Positions 46,070 to 54,931 of a DNA stretch of 64,000 bases are shown in pieces. Source of the DNA: Candidatus Obscuribacter phosphatis (lineage in GTDB: Bacteria > Cyanobacteriota > Vampirovibrionia > Obscuribacterales > Obscuribacteraceae); NCBI GenBank assembly GCA_001899315.1, contig MOYA01000001.1, positions 1 to 64,000 of the forward strand, written 5' to 3'. How positions within the stretch are numbered: the stretch's first letter is position 1; each line of letters opens with the position of its first letter. The notes beneath the pieces are model-generated. The model was not told the DNA's origin. It ran no database searches and worked only from the letters and a program-made list of their open reading frames with translations. Position numbers and translations under genes: made by a program.

Positions 46070-47956
46070 CTATTTGGCTTTTACTGATTCTACTTTGAAG
46101 CCCGGTACACTATAGTCCTTACTTCTTTCTTTTGCCGGTATAGTGATCTCGTTTCCGTCTCTCAGGCTGGCGTAATGAGGCGACATGATCTCTACACCGG
46201 AGGCGTTGAAGCAGTCTTGAATAGCTGCATGTAGTTGCGAGTAAATGCCTACCATATTTTCGGCATGGCGGGTGTAGGCATTTAACTCGTACTCTACATA
46301 AAAGTCATTCAGGGCTCTTTGCAAAACAAATGGCTCGGGCTCTTGCATTATTTCTGGACATTCTTTAGCTGCCTTGATGAGCAGTTCGTGTACTTGCCGC
46401 CAGGGGGCGTCATAGCCGATGGTCACACTGGTGTGCAAAATCAAGCCTTGCTCTTTTGTTTTGGAAGAATAGTTAGTAATGTCTGTGGTCACTAGCTGAC
46501 CGTTATGAATGGTGATCATTTCATTCTTAATCGTCTTGATGCGGGTGGTAAATAGCGTCCTTTCCACCACATCACCTACATGGTCGCCAATCTTGACGCG
46601 ATCGCCAAGCTTAAAAGCGCGGGTATAGGTTAGCACCACCCCTGCTACCAAGTGTCCGATGGCACCTGTAGAGCCGAGCGAAATAAGTAAGCCGATAAAT
46701 AATCCGATTTGTTTGAAAGCTGGACTGTCCCAGCCAGGTAGATATGGCGCGGCCACTACTAGGGCCATAAAAATAGTCAAGGCCTTGATTAACTTGTAAG
46801 TCGGCTCTGCCCAATCGGGGTCAAAATCTTGCAGAGTTAAGTTGGATTTACTTACTTCATCAAAGAAAAAGCGCAGAACAACCAAGACCCCATAGGTAAG
46901 ATAGCCGATTACCATGAGCACAAAGAAATTAGGTATGTATTCGCTCAGGCTGTGCAATCCGCTGCTCAGCGGCGTGATTGTTTTGTTCATCAACTGCAAG
47001 CCGTAAATCTTGGTCCAGGGGAAGAAATTTAAGGCGGAGAAAATATAGAAGTGCAGAAGTGCTAGAAAGACAGCAAAAAAGAAAGTGCGGGTGAGAAAAG
47101 TAACCGACAATTCCAGCAAATCTTTGATAACGGCTCCCTTGGCTCTGGCATCTTTAAAGCTGGTTTGTACACGTAGAACGAGATATTTTGAAACTAGTTG
47201 GGAGAGATTAGAGAGATTGCTGACGAAAATAGTAAGCAAGAGTAGGCCGACAATAGCACCGGCTGCCCCTAGTGCCAGTCGTCCTGGGCGGCTATCTTGT
47301 TTGTATTGCTCGGCTACTGCCTTCAGTCTTTTGATATAGTCTGCTGCCAGTCCGGCGCTTGAAATCTTGATGCTTTGTGCTTCTTCATTGGAAACTAGCA
47401 TCACCACTTGGTCTTTGTAAAAGATACGGGTCCCGAATTCATCGGGTACGGCATGGAACTCTTCGGCATTGAAGTCATGAAGAGCATAGATATTGTCGAG
47501 GCGCGACTGAATGAGCTTGACCCTCTCGGTTTTAGTCAAGGGACCGTTTGAGCCAAAAACACCGATAACTCTTTGTCCATCTACATAGACATAACCGGGT
47601 TGTTCTTCGGCGCTGGCTTCCGAATCTTCCCTGGTTTCGGCAGAGGCGGCGTTAAAAAAGCCAAAGAGCAAGAGGACAAAGCTGAGGGCTAAGGTGATAA
47701 GTCGATAGCCTGTCGCTTTCTTTCGGGCTTTTTCTGATGAAATCTTCCGGAATTGCTCTGGTGAAATCTTTCGAGCTTGCCCTGATGGGGTATTGCGGGC
47801 TTGATCTAATGAACCTTTGCGGGCTTGCCCTGATGAACTTTTTCGAGCTTGCTCTGATGAGCTATTGCGGGCTTGCTCTGGCGCCCCTGCCCCAGATATG
47901 TCCAATGAAACTAGCCCTCTATTCCCCAGACCTGGTTTATGCATGCTTTGCCCCAT
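46070..47956 (-). CDS. MscS-family mechanosensitive channel with repeat-encoded N-terminus
   Basis: The C-terminal half has the MscS signature: a pore helix region GSTGAIGHLVAGVVLTYTRAF, then the beta domain KLGDRVKIGDHVGDVVER and KNEMITIHNGQLV. Earlier membrane segments lie near residues 225-245, 290-310, 350-370 and 395-412. A signal-like segment (LITLALSFVLLLFGFFNAASA) at about 82-104 is preceded by ~50 residues of an 8-residue Q-A-R-K/N-rich repeat from the 24-bp minisatellite. The channel opens under membrane tension to release solutes. A start after the repeats is possible. Confidence 0.85.
   Translation of the reverse strand: MGQSMHKPGLGNRGLVSLDISGAGAPEQARNSSSEQARKSSSGQARKGSLDQARNTPSGQARKISPEQFRKISSEKARKKATGYRLITLALSFVLLLFGFFNAASAETREDSEASAEEQPGYVYVDGQRVIGVFGSNGPLTKTERVKLIQSRLDNIYALHDFNAEEFHAVPDEFGTRIFYKDQVVMLVSNEEAQSIKISSAGLAADYIKRLKAVAEQYKQDSRPGRLALGAAGAIVGLLLLTIFVSNLSNLSQLVSKYLVLRVQTSFKDARAKGAVIKDLLELSVTFLTRTFFFAVFLALLHFYIFSALNFFPWTKIYGLQLMNKTITPLSSGLHSLSEYIPNFFVLMVIGYLTYGVLVVLRFFFDEVSKSNLTLQDFDPDWAEPTYKLIKALTIFMALVVAAPYLPGWDSPAFKQIGLFIGLLISLGSTGAIGHLVAGVVLTYTRAFKLGDRVKIGDHVGDVVERTLFTTRIKTIKNEMITIHNGQLVTTDITNYSSKTKEQGLILHTSVTIGYDAPWRQVHELLIKAAKECPEIMQEPEPFVLQRALNDFYVEYELNAYTRHAENMVGIYSQLHAAIQDCFNASGVEIMSPHYASLRDGNEITIPAKERSKDYSVPGFKVESVKAK
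47724..47891. repeat. Seven 24-bp tandem repeats
   Basis: Seven units beginning CGGGCTTGCCCTGATGAAC-like on the plus strand, with substitutions between copies. They code for eight-residue units (SGQARKGS-like) at the N-terminus of the MscS frame on the minus strand. Confidence 0.85.
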
Positions 47957-48085
47957 TGCCGTTTCTGCTCAAATTTTGCCTAATTATAGCGACAAAGTAT
48001 TGCACTTTTCTCTGACACAACTTTGACATCGGTCCCTGGAAATATGAAGGCATAGCAAATCACCCTTCTTTCTGGAGATAACTTT

Positions 48086-48898
48086 ATGACTGAGATTCTT
48101 GGCGGCAGAAAATGCAAAGATGGACAAGACAACAAGCAACATCAAAGTCCTGAGCCAAGCGGGCTCAATCTGGTCGATATCGCAAATGACAATAGAAACG
48201 AGCAGAAGCAGAAGCAAGGTCAAGAGCAAAGACAAGATCAAAGACAAGATCAAAGACAAGATCAAAGACAAGATCAAAGACAAGATCAAAGACAAGACCA
48301 GTCTCAGTCCCAGCGACTAGATAATATTGGTAATGTTTCTATTGGTGGTGGTAACTCTTCCACTTATATAGAGGGTGATTTCACGCCCTCTTACAACCCT
48401 TGCCGCGATGCCGAGGTCAATGCCGGTATCAGCATAGCCGGCAGCGGCGCTCATTTTGGTTTTGCCAATACCGATAGCAGTTGTCGCAATGCCTTGACTG
48501 GTCGCATGCAAGCCGATACTGCCGCTACACTCTCTCAAGGTACTGCCATCGCTGCCGATACTATGGTGAGAGTGCTGGGAAGCCTGAGTCCGGCTGAGCG
48601 AGCCTTGGTCTCTCAAGCCACAATCGATGTAATTGTGGGCAATGCCCGCAATCAAGGAGCTATCGGTGAGCAGGTAGTGCGCACCATTGGCGGTGAAAAA
48701 CTTAGACTTCAGGGTGGTGGCTCTGCTGGCGGTAGTGGCTCTTCCCTTTCCAGCCTGGAAACTCGCTTAAACCAGGTCGAGGAAAGGCAGAGCCACACCG
48801 AAGCTATCAGCGAGCAAGCCTCAAAAGATGCTTCTTTTGCCTACGATCATGCCAGGCAAGCCAATGAAAGGCTTTTTGAACTGCGAGCAAGAAAGTAA
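48086..48898 (+). CDS. Protein of unknown function with a (QDQR)n repeat
   Basis: 270 residues. A hydrophilic N-terminus carries KQKQGQEQ and six exact QDQR-type units (12-bp repeat), then a Gly/Ser/Asn-rich central part with two Cys (NPCRDAE, SSCRNAL), a small helical stretch (SLSPAERALVSQATIDVIV), and a C-terminal coiled-coil segment (LETRLNQVEERQSHTEAISE). No signal peptide. Function unknown; the Gln-rich repeat could be disordered or self-associating. Confidence 0.55.
   Translation: MTEILGGRKCKDGQDNKQHQSPEPSGLNLVDIANDNRNEQKQKQGQEQRQDQRQDQRQDQRQDQRQDQRQDQSQSQRLDNIGNVSIGGGNSSTYIEGDFTPSYNPCRDAEVNAGISIAGSGAHFGFANTDSSCRNALTGRMQADTAATLSQGTAIAADTMVRVLGSLSPAERALVSQATIDVIVGNARNQGAIGEQVVRTIGGEKLRLQGGGSAGGSGSSLSSLETRLNQVEERQSHTEAISEQASKDASFAYDHARQANERLFELRARK
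48227..48298 (+). repeat. Six 12-bp tandem repeats
   Basis: Six units of CAAAGACAAGAT, nearly identical, in frame as QRQD/QDQR. Confidence 0.95.
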
Positions 48899-48991
48899 GT
48901 GATCAAGAGCCGGTAGAGAAGACTAAGAAGCTTACCTTCAATAACAAGTCGAACTATCTATGTAGTCGAAACAAGAAATGGGAGAGGGGTC

Positions 48992-49753
48992 ATGGCATTT
49001 TCTAAGCATGTTGAAAGCGAGCAGGTCTCAGGCACGGCCTTTGAGATGCCTGACGGCTATCTGGCTGAATTGCCTGTTTACAGGCGCTTAGCTGATTCGT
49101 CCTTTATGAGCCCCGAAGAAGAAGCTCGTCTCAAACGCGAACCCTTTCGCTTCCCGCAAAATGTCGGGGTTGCGCAAGATAAGCTGACTGCTTTGGGTTT
49201 CGCTGCAGACAATGGCTTTTCCTTCTATTCATCTACACCTGAGAGTGATTGTGTAAAGTCTAGTTCTAGTTTCGGCTTTGGTTTCCTCGGTAAGTATTTT
49301 GGCGGTCGTAAGTTCGAGCTGGACCGCTCCTGTCAGCTTGCTGGTTTGGCAAGAGAGGCGGCGGCGCTGTCTCTGGTTGGTTTCACTGGGGGGAAGGGGG
49401 GAGAGGGCGGAGTGACTGCATCGGTTCTTGAGAATTCCTTGAATCGGGACAGTCACTCTGCTTCTCCTGCAACTAGAGTGTCTTTTGTCCAAAATGTTCA
49501 GATTACCCGCAGGGACGGACAAGCAGATTCTCACAGGGACTTCTCAGGCGTGGAGCTTTCTCGGCTGCTTGTCGACTTAGGCAAATTTGAAAACCGGTCT
49601 GGGTTGGCTCTGGATTTGGTGCGCCTGTCTGCCGATACAGCCGTTGTCAGCCGGGCTTATGATCAAGCTCTCAAGCAGATGACCAACAAACCGAACGCTT
49701 GTCTTATCGAGTCTCAAGCCTTGAAGCGCAATCTTATGCAATGCGATATCTAG
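48992..49753 (+). CDS. Protein of unknown function
   Basis: 253 residues, no signal peptide. Glycine-rich segment FTGGKGGEGGVT mid-way and a helical C-terminal part (VELSRLLVDLGKFENRSGLA). ATG 48992 has GGGAGAGGGG upstream. No family recognised. Same strand as and 93 bp after the QDQR protein; possibly a joint unit. Confidence 0.5.
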   Translation: MAFSKHVESEQVSGTAFEMPDGYLAELPVYRRLADSSFMSPEEEARLKREPFRFPQNVGVAQDKLTALGFAADNGFSFYSSTPESDCVKSSSSFGFGFLGKYFGGRKFELDRSCQLAGLAREAAALSLVGFTGGKGGEGGVTASVLENSLNRDSHSASPATRVSFVQNVQITRRDGQADSHRDFSGVELSRLLVDLGKFENRSGLALDLVRLSADTAVVSRAYDQALKQMTNKPNACLIESQALKRNLMQCDI

Positions 49754-49768
49754 AGATTAGGAGCCCAA

Positions 49769-51589
49769 TCAAGAGTTGGCTGGAAGAGTGAAGATGAAGC
49801 TTGTGCCGACTTCGTTATTGGCATTGTTCTCTGCCCAAATCGAGCCGCCATGCAGTTCTACCAGAGCTTTGCAGATAGTCAAGCCTAGACCACTACCACC
49901 TTTTTCTCTGGCATCTCTTTCTTCTACTTGGGCAAACTCTTTGAAAATCTCTTGCAACTTCTCCCGGGGGATTCCGCGACCCTGGTCTTTCACTCTAATT
50001 TTGACGAACTGTCCTGTCGCCTGGGCTTCTAAGATAATTGTGCTTTTCTCTGGAGAAAATTTGATGGCGTTGCCGATGAGATTGACCAATACCTGAGCGA
50101 TGCGTTCGGGATCGGCCAAAACTTCGACTTCAAGCTGTCCTTGCAGCCTGATTTCAATTTGTTTTTGTTGACTGAGGGCAAGCACAGAATCTAGGGCGAG
50201 ATCGAAGAGTTCTCCGGTCATGATTTGCGCTTTCTGAAGCTTGAGCTGCCCGGCTCTGATTTTTTCAATATCGAGCAAATCGTTTATGAGCAGAGACATG
50301 CGTGCGCTAGCCTTATCGGCGCGCTCAACCAGTTTCTTTGCCTCTTGGTCAAGCTTGCCGCTCATGCCCGAATCGAGCATCTCCAGTACATGCCTAACGG
50401 CTGTCAGTGGGGTGCGCAGGTCGTGCGTCACCATTTTTACTACTTCCTGACGCAGTCGCTCGGCGTCTTTTCTTTCGGTTATGTCATGTATGACGCAAAA
50501 CAGCGCGCCTTCTTCGCTCGACCAGTGTACCGACCAGAGAACATCAATCAGTTTTCCGTCAGCTCTGTACATTTGTACTTCAAATTGGGCACTGCTGTTT
50601 CTGGTGTTTTCTAAGGCAGTTGAAACTCGCTTTATATCGGCTTCGTGCATTAGATCTGTAAAGAAACGCCCTTGCAAGTCTTGCGCTTCGATGCCGAATA
50701 GATTGAAGGCAGCTTTGCTGACTGCTGTAAATTTGCCTTCTTTAGATATTGAACAAATCAAGTCGCGAGCGTTTTCTAGAATGGCGCGCTCTCTGTAGTT
50801 CGCTTCTTCAAGAGTTTCGACCATATTGGTGAACACTTTGTCGACTTTAGCAATTTCATCAGTGCCTTCAATCGGACCGCTGAGAGCTTCGCCTCTTGCC
50901 ACTGCTGATGCTTTCTCTGCTAGACGCGCCAATCTTTTCGTTAGTGAATTGGTCACTAGATAAGCCAGCAACAAACTAAAAGTCACTGATGAGAACAGCA
51001 ATACATTGATCAAGACTTTGACGATGCTGTTCTTTTCGCTTTGGGCTTGTGCGGCCGCACGACTTTCTTCTCGCACTTCTTTGTTTAATTCGAGCAGTTC
51101 CGGGCTGACCATTGCTCTCGCATAACGACCCAGGTGTTTCTTGATATAAGAAAACCTCTCTAGGTCTCCGGCGGCAAAGGCTTGAACACCGGTTTCTATT
51201 TCTTTAGAGGCCTGTTTGTAAGCTGTCTCGGTATCGGCAATCACTTGCCTTTGTTTGCTGTTCTCTGCTGTCAGCTCTTTTAGGCGATTCAATTCCTTTT
51301 CGACTTTTGCTCTTTCGACAATGCGAAATTCGCCGATATTGCCCTCCTTGACCAGGTCTCCCAATTTGTTGGTGGTGATGAGGGTATAAAGCTCTTTGAT
51401 TAGTGAATTTGTGCAGTCACTGATTTCAGCTTGCTTGATAGCTTCTCTTGCGGCGCCGTCGGCCTGCATGACCGCTTCTTGCAGCATGAGCACGGCGGCT
51501 ATCTCAAAGCCGAGCGGCACCAGCACAAGCAGCAAGCCCTTCTTTACTATAGAGATATTTGGGACTCGTAGTTCTTTTGCTTCGGGCAT
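49769..51589 (-). CDS. Membrane sensor histidine kinase with HAMP and PAS domains
   Basis: 606 residues: membrane segment (about 12-32), extracytoplasmic helical sensor (about 33-185, CHASE3-like), second membrane segment (about 188-212), HAMP (about 213-265), PAS (about 270-385), HisKA with the phospho-His in MVTHDLRTPLTAV, and HATPase_c with NLIGNAIKFSP, DQGRGIP and GGSGLGL. It senses an external or membrane signal and phosphorylates a regulator. It is divergent from the response regulator that starts 224 bp away, its probable partner. Confidence 0.93.
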   Translation of the reverse strand: MPEAKELRVPNISIVKKGLLLVLVPLGFEIAAVLMLQEAVMQADGAAREAIKQAEISDCTNSLIKELYTLITTNKLGDLVKEGNIGEFRIVERAKVEKELNRLKELTAENSKQRQVIADTETAYKQASKEIETGVQAFAAGDLERFSYIKKHLGRYARAMVSPELLELNKEVREESRAAAQAQSEKNSIVKVLINVLLFSSVTFSLLLAYLVTNSLTKRLARLAEKASAVARGEALSGPIEGTDEIAKVDKVFTNMVETLEEANYRERAILENARDLICSISKEGKFTAVSKAAFNLFGIEAQDLQGRFFTDLMHEADIKRVSTALENTRNSSAQFEVQMYRADGKLIDVLWSVHWSSEEGALFCVIHDITERKDAERLRQEVVKMVTHDLRTPLTAVRHVLEMLDSGMSGKLDQEAKKLVERADKASARMSLLINDLLDIEKIRAGQLKLQKAQIMTGELFDLALDSVLALSQQKQIEIRLQGQLEVEVLADPERIAQVLVNLIGNAIKFSPEKSTIILEAQATGQFVKIRVKDQGRGIPREKLQEIFKEFAQVEERDAREKGGSGLGLTICKALVELHGGSIWAENNANNEVGTSFIFTLPANS

Positions 51590-51812
51590 TTGCTTGCATC
51601 AGACAATGCTTTGGGGGATTGGGCGAAATCCTGGATATTTACTAGGATTTCCGTAGAGGCTCCGCTAGATTCACTCTGGCGGTCGCGCTGATAGTCACTC
51701 TTGAAGTCACTCTGGTAATTATCCATGATTTGCTTTGGATGAGGTATATTCTGCCTGGGATCGTGGAATATTTTTCGCAGTCGATGAGACCAAGAAAGGG
51801 GAGCGGCCGCTA

Positions 51813-52484
51813 ATGGCAAAGATTCTGTTGGTGGAAGATGATGCGGATATTCAGTTTACTGTATCCACTGTGCTGACAAAGGATATGCATACGGTTGAGT
51901 CCGTTGGAGACGGCATAGAAGCAAGCGACCGCCTTCTTGCCTGTACCTATGATTTGATTATTCTCGACCTCGATTTGCCTAGGCGTAATGGCTTGCAGGT
52001 CTGTCGCGAATTCAGAGAACAGGGCGGAAAGACCCCCATACTTATGCTTACGGCAAAGTCTACAATTGAAGAGAAAGCAGGCGGTCTAGACTGCGGTGCC
52101 GATGATTATTTGACCAAGCCCTTTGATACTCGCGAATTGCAAGCGCGTTTGAGGGCACTTTTGCGTCGCCCCTCGGACATTTTGCAGAACACTGTTTTGC
52201 GCTATGGACCGCTTGAGTTAAATACTAGTACGAGAAGATTGTCTCGTGATGGTGAGGATGTCTATCTCGTTCCTCGTGATTTTGAACTTCTGGAATTCTT
52301 TATGCGCCATCCTGGGCAAGTGTTTAGCACAGAAGCCCTTCTGGAGAGAGTTTGGCATACCGATAAAGATGTATCGCCGGACGCTTTGCGATCTTCTCTA
52401 AAGCGCGTGCGCCAGAAAATAGGTGATACTAATTGTAGTATCATCGAGAACTTACCGAAAGTAGGCTATCGATTCCAAGTCTAG
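51813..52484 (+). CDS. OmpR/PhoB-family response regulator, probable partner of the divergent kinase
   Basis: 223 residues. Receiver with acidic pocket VEDDAD, phosphoacceptor Asp52 in LIILDLDLP and Lys in DYLTKPF; winged helix with LVPRDFELLEFFMRHPGQVF and IENLPKVGYRFQV. ATG 51813 is chosen because the receiver begins there and AAAGGGGA lies upstream; the frame extends 26 codons further. Arranged head to head with the histidine kinase. Confidence 0.9.
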   Translation: MAKILLVEDDADIQFTVSTVLTKDMHTVESVGDGIEASDRLLACTYDLIILDLDLPRRNGLQVCREFREQGGKTPILMLTAKSTIEEKAGGLDCGADDYLTKPFDTRELQARLRALLRRPSDILQNTVLRYGPLELNTSTRRLSRDGEDVYLVPRDFELLEFFMRHPGQVFSTEALLERVWHTDKDVSPDALRSSLKRVRQKIGDTNCSIIENLPKVGYRFQV

Positions 52485-52687
52485 GTTGCACCTGCTACTT
52501 TAGATCTGCTTTTCTGTGTCGGGAAATGAAAATTTCGCTAAGGCGATCTTTGCTAGGCGCATTTCTTCTGTGCCTGGCTTAGAGATGTTCTCTATGCAGA
52601 AATTTGCTGAGCCTGGATCGAATCTCTCGAGTTGACGCAGGTGATTGAGTCTTGTTAGTCGCTGGGTTTAGAACTTGGATATGATCC

Positions 52688-53401
52688 TCAGCTCAGTGCA
52701 CCTGGTTTGGGCAGCATCTTTACCAATTCCGCTGTTGGATAGAGTGGAATCATTTCGCTCAACCATTGTGGAATCAGTTTTCTGTATCGCACGATAGAAA
52801 GCAGTTCTCTGTATGTAAAGCGCTGCAGCATGCACTGCACTTTGTCCGCGGTGCAGAGCGCTTCACCCAGAAGCCATAGATCGCGGAGCGCTCTACCAAG
52901 CCTGGTATCGCTTAATGCTAGTTTTCTTGGTGCCATCGCCAGTAGTTCTGCTTTTCGTTCGGAAGGCGTAAATAGAAGGCTGGTCGAATGCCCATCGCCA
53001 AAGTATTTGGAATCTAGGATGCGTGCTTTAGTCATTGATTTTTGACTATGTTTGCATGCTTTACAGGTGAAGTCGGTCGGTGCTTCCTTCTCAACTAGTT
53101 TGTTGGCAAAGGCTCGCCTTTTGGTTAGGTATATCTCTGTTTCTGATGGTCTAGCTATATCTATATACGGATGCAGCTTTCGGAAGACACCACGGGTTAG
53201 TCTCTCTAGATAGCCATTCTTTACTGATTGCGAGGTGAACTGATCGACCGAGCTTCTGCTGGCAAAAGGTAGAAGGTCTCGGCTTGTGAAGATGGCTTCG
53301 TATGAGAGTCTCTTGACATAGAGCTGCATTAGATCTGTTGTTTTGGGGGACTTCGGTGTGGATTTTGAGCGGTTTGGCTTTTGGGGTTTTTGTTCGTTCA
53401 T
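52688..53401 (-). CDS. AbiEi/DUF6088-like protein without an obvious toxin partner
   Basis: 237 residues. A basic, disordered start is followed by a winged-helix-like region (about 27-72: FTSRDLLPFASRSSVDQF, ERLTRGVFRK) that matches the N-terminal domain of AbiEi/DUF6088 antitoxins of type IV systems, which repress their own promoter and counter a nucleotidyltransferase toxin. The rest includes CKACKHSQ and RKLALSDTRLGRALRDLWLL. No nucleotidyltransferase gene lies on either side; 200 gene-free bp follow downstream. It may be an orphan or a plain regulator. Confidence 0.6.
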   Translation of the reverse strand: MNEQKPQKPNRSKSTPKSPKTTDLMQLYVKRLSYEAIFTSRDLLPFASRSSVDQFTSQSVKNGYLERLTRGVFRKLHPYIDIARPSETEIYLTKRRAFANKLVEKEAPTDFTCKACKHSQKSMTKARILDSKYFGDGHSTSLLFTPSERKAELLAMAPRKLALSDTRLGRALRDLWLLGEALCTADKVQCMLQRFTYRELLSIVRYRKLIPQWLSEMIPLYPTAELVKMLPKPGALS

Positions 53402-53541
53402 CGTCTTTTCCTTCTTGGTATGAGGAATGTAGAACTAGAGAAAAACGCAGAAATTTCTCAACATCTTCTCCAATTACAAAAACGAAAAATCCACACAAAA
53501 AGTTCAAAAAATCCAAATGATTTAATCTATCGTCCTAGAAA

Positions 53542-54912
53542 TTAATGAGGCAAGCCCCAAACGAAATACATAAGACAAAGCAATCCGAGCATTACAGAGC
53601 CGCCATTTAAATCTCGCGCTCTACCTGTGAAAAGCTTGAGAAACAGATAGAGAACGAGCCCAGCCGTCAAGCCATTTGCGATACTGTAAGTAAAGACCAT
53701 AATGGCGATAGTGGCAAAAGCTGGAAAGGCTTCTGTAAGGTCCTCTATGTCTATGAATTTGACAGAATTGAGCATCAATAGACCTACGCAGATTAGTGCT
53801 GGTCCGTACGCAAACTTGAGATTCTGTAGCGGTTCGATCAGCGGAATGAAAAAGGCAGATAGCATAAAGAGTCCAGCTGTAGTTATTGATGCGAGACCGG
53901 TTCTTGCGCCTTCTCTAATGCCTGCGGCAGATTCGATAAAGGCGCCGCTGGTAGATGAGCCTACCAGCGCCGAAAAGATACACGAGGTAGCGTCTACAAT
54001 CATTGGCTTCTCAACATCAGTAAGATTGCCCTTCTCGTCAAGCATGCCGCAGTTTGCGCCCACTCCGACGATGGTGGATAAGGTATCTAGAAAGCTCATA
54101 AGAAAGAGCGTGAGAAGTATTGGTAGAAAAGAAAGTTTCAGGCAGCTGAGGATATCGAGTTGAAGGAAAATCGGTGCGAGTGTGTAATCGCCGCTAAAGG
54201 GTAGAGAGAATATAGCTTTCGGCCCATGGCTGACGCCTAAGGCGAGACCGAGGCTGGCGCTTGCGATTATGCCGATGAGCATGGCGCCCTTGATTTTTCT
54301 GATCATTAGAACTGCTGTAAGTACGGTGCCGAAAATAGCTACTAAGACCTTAGGGTCATGCAGCGGCCCTAGTTTTAGCGGCACAGGTGGGTTGATTAGT
54401 GTTAAGCCGTCAGCTGATAGTAATGATTTGACTGGCATATTGGTTACCGCCGATTCGATGATGCCCGTCTCGTACAAGCCAATCATGGCCAGGAATAGTC
54501 CTATGCCCGCAGCAAAGCTATGTTTCATAGACAGTGATATGGAATTAGCCAGCCACGGGCGAATCTTTAATAGAGCCAGCAAAAGAAAAATGATGCCGCT
54601 GATAAATACGGCTCCTAGCCTTTGTTGCCAGCCTATACCGAGGGCTGTCAGTCCAAAGGCGATAAAGGCATTTTCTCCCATGTAAGGGGCAACAGCCAGC
54701 GGTCGATTGGCATAAAGTCCCATTAGCAAGCAACCAAAGACCGAGGTGAGGATAGTTGCCACTGTGGATGGTGCGGTCGGTATGCCTGCGAAGGCAAGAA
54801 TAGCAGGATTAACGACGATGATGTAGGCCATCGTGAGGAAAGTCGTCAGTCCACCGAGCATTTCGGTCTTGACTGAGGAGCCTCTTTCTTTGATCTTGAA
54901 ATAGTCTTGCAA
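53542..54912 (-). CDS. NCS2-family purine permease (AzgA/PbuG-like)
   Basis: 456 residues with about 12 hydrophobic segments. The start YFKIKERGSSVKTEMLGGLTTFLTMAYII, followed by AVAPYMGENAFIAF and GTSTSGAFIESAAGIREGARTG-like sequence, belongs to the guanine/hypoxanthine branch of the NCS2 permeases. It imports purine bases, complementing the de novo operon. TTG start at 54912, 19 bp after the SDR stop on the same strand. Confidence 0.88.
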   Translation of the reverse strand: MQDYFKIKERGSSVKTEMLGGLTTFLTMAYIIVVNPAILAFAGIPTAPSTVATILTSVFGCLLMGLYANRPLAVAPYMGENAFIAFGLTALGIGWQQRLGAVFISGIIFLLLALLKIRPWLANSISLSMKHSFAAGIGLFLAMIGLYETGIIESAVTNMPVKSLLSADGLTLINPPVPLKLGPLHDPKVLVAIFGTVLTAVLMIRKIKGAMLIGIIASASLGLALGVSHGPKAIFSLPFSGDYTLAPIFLQLDILSCLKLSFLPILLTLFLMSFLDTLSTIVGVGANCGMLDEKGNLTDVEKPMIVDATSCIFSALVGSSTSGAFIESAAGIREGARTGLASITTAGLFMLSAFFIPLIEPLQNLKFAYGPALICVGLLMLNSVKFIDIEDLTEAFPAFATIAIMVFTYSIANGLTAGLVLYLFLKLFTGRARDLNGGSVMLGLLCLMYFVWGLPH

Positions 54913-54931
54913 AAGCTTTTTCAGGATATTG

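Noticed and set aside
47984-48295. Leucine-repeat membrane protein on the minus strand
   Set aside because: The (LILS)n pattern is the reverse reading of the 12-bp QDQR repeat and overlaps the start of a better-supported gene.
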